DNA from: Candidatus Hydrogenedentes bacterium UBA2224
GTDB taxonomy: Bacteria > Hydrogenedentota > Hydrogenedentia > Hydrogenedentales > SLHB01
DNA length: 7,931 bases
Assembly (NCBI GenBank): GCA_002348185.1
Contig: DDYW01000065.1
Span: 2,028-9,958 of the forward strand
Direction: 5' to 3'
Made by a program: the position numbers and the translations under genes. Positions 6,041 to 7,931 of the stretch are shown here, piece after piece. How positions within the stretch are numbered: the first letter of the stretch is position 1; every line of letters begins with the position of its first letter. The notes under the pieces are model-generated. The model saw nothing but the letters and a program-made list of their open reading frames with translations. It made no database searches and had not been told where the DNA came from.

Positions 6041-6704
6041 CGCGAACCCAGACTCCCTCGAACAACTCGAAGCCCTCCGGGCTGCCGGAAAGCTATCCGA
6101 CGAAGAGTACGACACCCTGCGGGACGCGATCGAGCGTCACGAGACGCCGCCGCACGGGGTGTCAACGCCGTCCCAACGCCCCCGGCTCCGCAAATCGTGG
6201 CGCCAGCGTCAAATCGGCGGCGTCTGCGGCGGCATTGCCAGATTCCTCGACGTGAATCCCTGGCTGATCCGTATCCTGGCCCTCCTGCTGGCTCTGTCGT
6301 CATGCGGGTTGGCGCTCCTGCTGTACCTGATTCTCTACATCGCCTTGCCCTGGGACGAAGAAGACGCGGAGTTAGTTTGGCATTTCCCGTGGGTGTACGC
6401 CGTGGGCATTGTCGTGTTCTTCGTGGCAATCATCTTCGGGCTACGCTGGATGAATTCACAAGCGGTCGCAGTCTTCGAGAATACGGGATCGCAGTTGCCG
6501 ACTGTAACCCAGTGGGTCATGACCATGTTTCGTTACTGGCCCTTGATGATTGTCGCGGCGGTATTGATTGCATTGACCGACGGCATACTGCCCAAAGAGA
6601 GCGCCAACAGGCGCGTTTTTCGTTGGGTCGCATTTTGCGGAGTGCTTGCCTTTCTCGCAGTCTGTTTCGTTGCCTTCTGGCTGCCCATCAAAAACCTCGG
6701 ATAG
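6027..6704 (+). CDS. SHOCT- and PspC-domain membrane protein
   Basis: This 225-residue protein starts with a SHOCT-like helical hairpin (about 9-37: LEQLEALRAAGKLSDEEYDT and following) and a charged, Pro-containing linker. A PspC domain follows at about 58-108: RQIGGVCGGIARFLDVNPWL, then a long hydrophobic segment to LYIALPWD. Further hydrophobic segments lie at about 120-139, 170-185 and 200-219, giving roughly four membrane spans. Classical PspC proteins of the phage-shock response are shorter, so the C-terminal half is an extra membrane module. PspC proteins sense or respond to inner-membrane stress; here the partner is the DUF2089 protein rather than PspA/PspF, none of which is visible in the window. 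The stop at 6704 lies 26 bp from the stop of the convergent exonuclease gene. Confidence 0.88.
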   Translation: MENHDANPDSLEQLEALRAAGKLSDEEYDTLRDAIERHETPPHGVSTPSQRPRLRKSWRQRQIGGVCGGIARFLDVNPWLIRILALLLALSSCGLALLLYLILYIALPWDEEDAELVWHFPWVYAVGIVVFFVAIIFGLRWMNSQAVAVFENTGSQLPTVTQWVMTMFRYWPLMIVAAVLIALTDGILPKESANRRVFRWVAFCGVLAFLAVCFVAFWLPIKNLG

Positions 6705-6730
6705 CGGCTCCAAGCATAAGCGGTGCCGTA

Positions 6731-7606
6731 CTAGCGCCTGGAAGAAGGCGGCAGGGGCAGGGGTTTCGCCCAGCGCAGGAGTTCTTCCATGGGCGCGAGA
6801 TGGCCGGCGACAAACTGCAGGACAAGCTCCATCACCCCGTGGGCGTCGGCCATCGACCGGTGCAGGCCCTCGGTGTTCTTGCGGTAATGGGCCAGCAAGG
6901 TGCCCAGCTTGTAGTTGGGCGTCTTCAGGCTCAGCGAACGCGCCCACTCGAGCGTGTCCGCGACCTGCAGCGGCGGGCATTTCCGCCCGGCTTTTTCGTA
7001 GGTGGCCTCGATAAATCCCGCGTCAAACGCGGCATTGTGCGCGACATACACCGCGTCGCGACCGGCCCAGTCGATAAACGCCTCGAGCACGGCAAGCGGC
7101 GGGTCCGCCCCGGCCACCATCTCGGTTGTGATCCCCGAGACCGCCGTGCTGTCCGCCGGAATCGCGTACCCCGGATTCGCAAACCGCTCAAACCGGCCCA
7201 TCACCTCGCCCAGCGGCGTGAATTTCACGCCGCCCACCTCGACGATGTCGCTTTCATCGGGATACAGGCCGGTGGTCTCAAAATCGAACGCCACGATCAC
7301 CGGCCCGTCCTGGGCCTGCGAGGAGTCGACCGCAGGCGGTTCGGCGGGCGACGCGGCCGCGGGCGTGTCCGGAGCCGGGGCCGCGGGAATCCCCCGCGGG
7401 AGTTCCATGAGCAGGCCGACCTCGCGCTGCAGCGCCCCCGTCCGGGCGCGGGCGGTATCGGCCCCTTTGGCGACCTCGCTCCGCAGCGCCGCGAGGTACC
7501 GGCTGACGTCGTGGATGCGAACCGCCGGGGCCAGCGCAATGGGCGGCGCGGGCAGGTCCGATTCCTTCACCCGGTTTACCCAGTCCGCCAGTTCAGCCCA
7601 GTCCAT
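6731..7606 (-). CDS. DEDDh 3'-5' exonuclease (DnaQ/epsilon-like)
   Basis: This 291-residue protein has a C-terminal exonuclease domain over about 102-268. Exo I is AFDFETTGL with D108 and E110, Exo II is HNAAFD with D195, and Exo III is HRSMADA with H249 and D254, so all four metal-binding acids and the catalytic His of the DEDDh class are present. Such domains remove nucleotides from DNA or RNA 3' ends, as in DNA polymerase III epsilon and related repair nucleases. The first roughly 70 residues form a helical region, and residues about 72-100 are an Ala/Pro-rich linker; neither is part of the standard domain. The true replicative epsilon is usually smaller and lacks such an N-terminal region, so this is likely an accessory nuclease. 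The start at 7606 is supported by AAGGGA 7 nt upstream. Confidence 0.92.
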   Translation of the reverse strand: MDWAELADWVNRVKESDLPAPPIALAPAVRIHDVSRYLAALRSEVAKGADTARARTGALQREVGLLMELPRGIPAAPAPDTPAAASPAEPPAVDSSQAQDGPVIVAFDFETTGLYPDESDIVEVGGVKFTPLGEVMGRFERFANPGYAIPADSTAVSGITTEMVAGADPPLAVLEAFIDWAGRDAVYVAHNAAFDAGFIEATYEKAGRKCPPLQVADTLEWARSLSLKTPNYKLGTLLAHYRKNTEGLHRSMADAHGVMELVLQFVAGHLAPMEELLRWAKPLPLPPSSRR

Positions 7607-7705
7607 TGCGTGTTCCCTTATGAATCGGGGTTGCCGGCGCCGCCCGAGACGCCTCGAACGGCCTATGGTACCCGAATCCGCGTTCCAGCGCGAAAAACAT
7701 CCCTG

Positions 7706-7747
7706 AAAACAAAGCGCGCAACCCCGGTTCTACCCGTTATTGCGCGC
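7706..7747 (-). terminator. Intrinsic terminator downstream of tRNA-Arg
   Basis: On the minus strand GCGCGCAA (7740-7747) pairs perfectly with TTGCGCGC (7714-7721), followed by TTTGTTTT (7706-7713). The 18-nt loop can form a smaller inner CGG/CCG stem. It begins 9 nt after the tRNA CCA end and should separate the tRNA transcript from the exonuclease gene. Confidence 0.8.
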
Positions 7748-7756
7748 GAGTTCACA

Positions 7757-7833
7757 TGGCCTACCCGGAGGGACTCGAACCCCCAACCTCTTGGTCCGTA
7801 GCCAAGCGCTCTATCCAATTGAGCTACGGGTAG
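7757..7833 (-). tRNA. tRNA-Arg (anticodon ACG), CCA encoded
   Basis: The cloverleaf folds without mismatch in the acceptor stem (CTACCCG with CGGGTAG), D stem (GCTC with GAGC) and anticodon stem (CTTGG with CCAAG). The T stem is GGGGG with CCCTC and contains one G-T pair. The anticodon loop CTACGGA places ACG at 34-36, so it reads CGU directly. If A34 is deaminated to inosine it also reads CGC and CGA. The discriminator is G and the 3' CCA is encoded in the DNA. The T loop TTCGAGT is normal. Confidence 0.97.
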
Positions 7834-7853
7834 GCATTCTTTTGAGCGAAACG

Positions 7854-7883
7854 AGTTTATCACACGCCCGTCCGGCAATTCAA
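7854..7883 (-). promoter_or_regulatory. Likely promoter of tRNA-Arg
   Basis: On the minus strand a -35 TTGAAT (7878-7883) and a -10 TAAACT (7854-7859) are separated by 18 bp. The -10 is preceded by TGA, giving an extended -10 (TGn). Transcription would start near 7847, leaving a short 5' leader of about 14 nt for RNase P to remove. Confidence 0.6.
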
Positions 7884-7931
7884 ACTTACGGCGCAGCTGG
7901 AAGAACGGGATCGTGTAGCGCAGGCGTCTCG
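7884..7931. other. Right edge, unresolved; possible tail of a minus-strand gene
   Basis: One minus-strand frame ends at a TAA (7886-7888) after 14 codons that include the residues LHDPVLPAAP. This would place a gene end just before the tRNA promoter. The frame lacks the strong G/C third-position preference of the other genes, and another frame has a better preference but runs on into the tRNA. The fragment is too short to decide. Confidence 0.15.

Noticed and set aside
6705..6730. Shared terminator between the convergent PspC and exonuclease genes
   Set aside because: Only a 4-bp CGGC/GCCG stem is possible, with no T-run on either side, so it is too weak to call.
6197..7801. Plus-strand open frame of 534 codons
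   Set aside because: It runs out of frame through the PspC gene, antisense to the exonuclease, and into the tRNA; no real protein does this.
7663..7878. Minus-strand open frame across the tRNA
   Set aside because: The stretch PVAQLDRALGYGPRGWGFES is the familiar false translation of a tRNA gene.

Overview
This 7.9 kb window is chromosomal-looking DNA from a GC-rich bacterium. It carries seven protein genes, one of them cut by the left edge, and one tRNA gene. I see no insertion sequence, phage gene, CRISPR array or integrase. The mix suggests a Gram-negative-type environmental lineage such as Hydrogenedentota or the Planctomycetes/PVC group: a secreted barrel-type hydrolase-like protein with a Cys cluster, an AAC(3)-like protein, a cobalamin-binding radical SAM enzyme, and a DUF2089/PspC pair. 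That placement is a guess from gene style, not a phylogenetic result.

Layout. Positions 1-795 (minus) hold the N-terminal 265 residues of a B12-binding radical SAM protein. Next comes a compact minus-strand pair, trpS (1840-2901) followed 27 bp later by an atypical SDR/NAD-dependent epimerase-like gene (871-1812). Upstream of trpS is a roughly 316 bp gene-free stretch with a perfect 18-bp palindrome. Positions 4664-5467 and 3218-4651 (minus) form a tightly coupled pair. The first gene is an AAC(3)-family N-acetyltransferase homologue, and its stop codon is embedded in the Shine-Dalgarno site of the second. The second encodes an exported protein of about 50 kDa with a CxC-x6-CxCxxC cluster.

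A divergent AT-rich intergenic region then separates the minus-strand block from a plus-strand operon at 5660-6704. That operon encodes a DUF2089 zinc-ribbon/HTH protein and, overlapping it by 14 bp, a SHOCT-PspC membrane protein. The operon promoter is nearly consensus and so close to the ATG that the first mRNA is predicted to be leaderless. Convergent to this operon is a DEDDh 3'-5' exonuclease (6731-7606, minus). Upstream of it is a tRNA-Arg(ACG) gene (7757-7833, minus) with an encoded CCA, its own likely promoter and an intrinsic terminator.

How the genes work together. trpS, the tRNA and the exonuclease are housekeeping-type functions. The two associations that look functional are the DUF2089-PspC operon, probably a regulator plus membrane partner for envelope homeostasis, and the AAC(3)-like/secreted-protein pair, whose substrate is unknown. 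I did not find an unmistakable new defence or mobile system. The best leads are those two pairs and the leaderless promoter.
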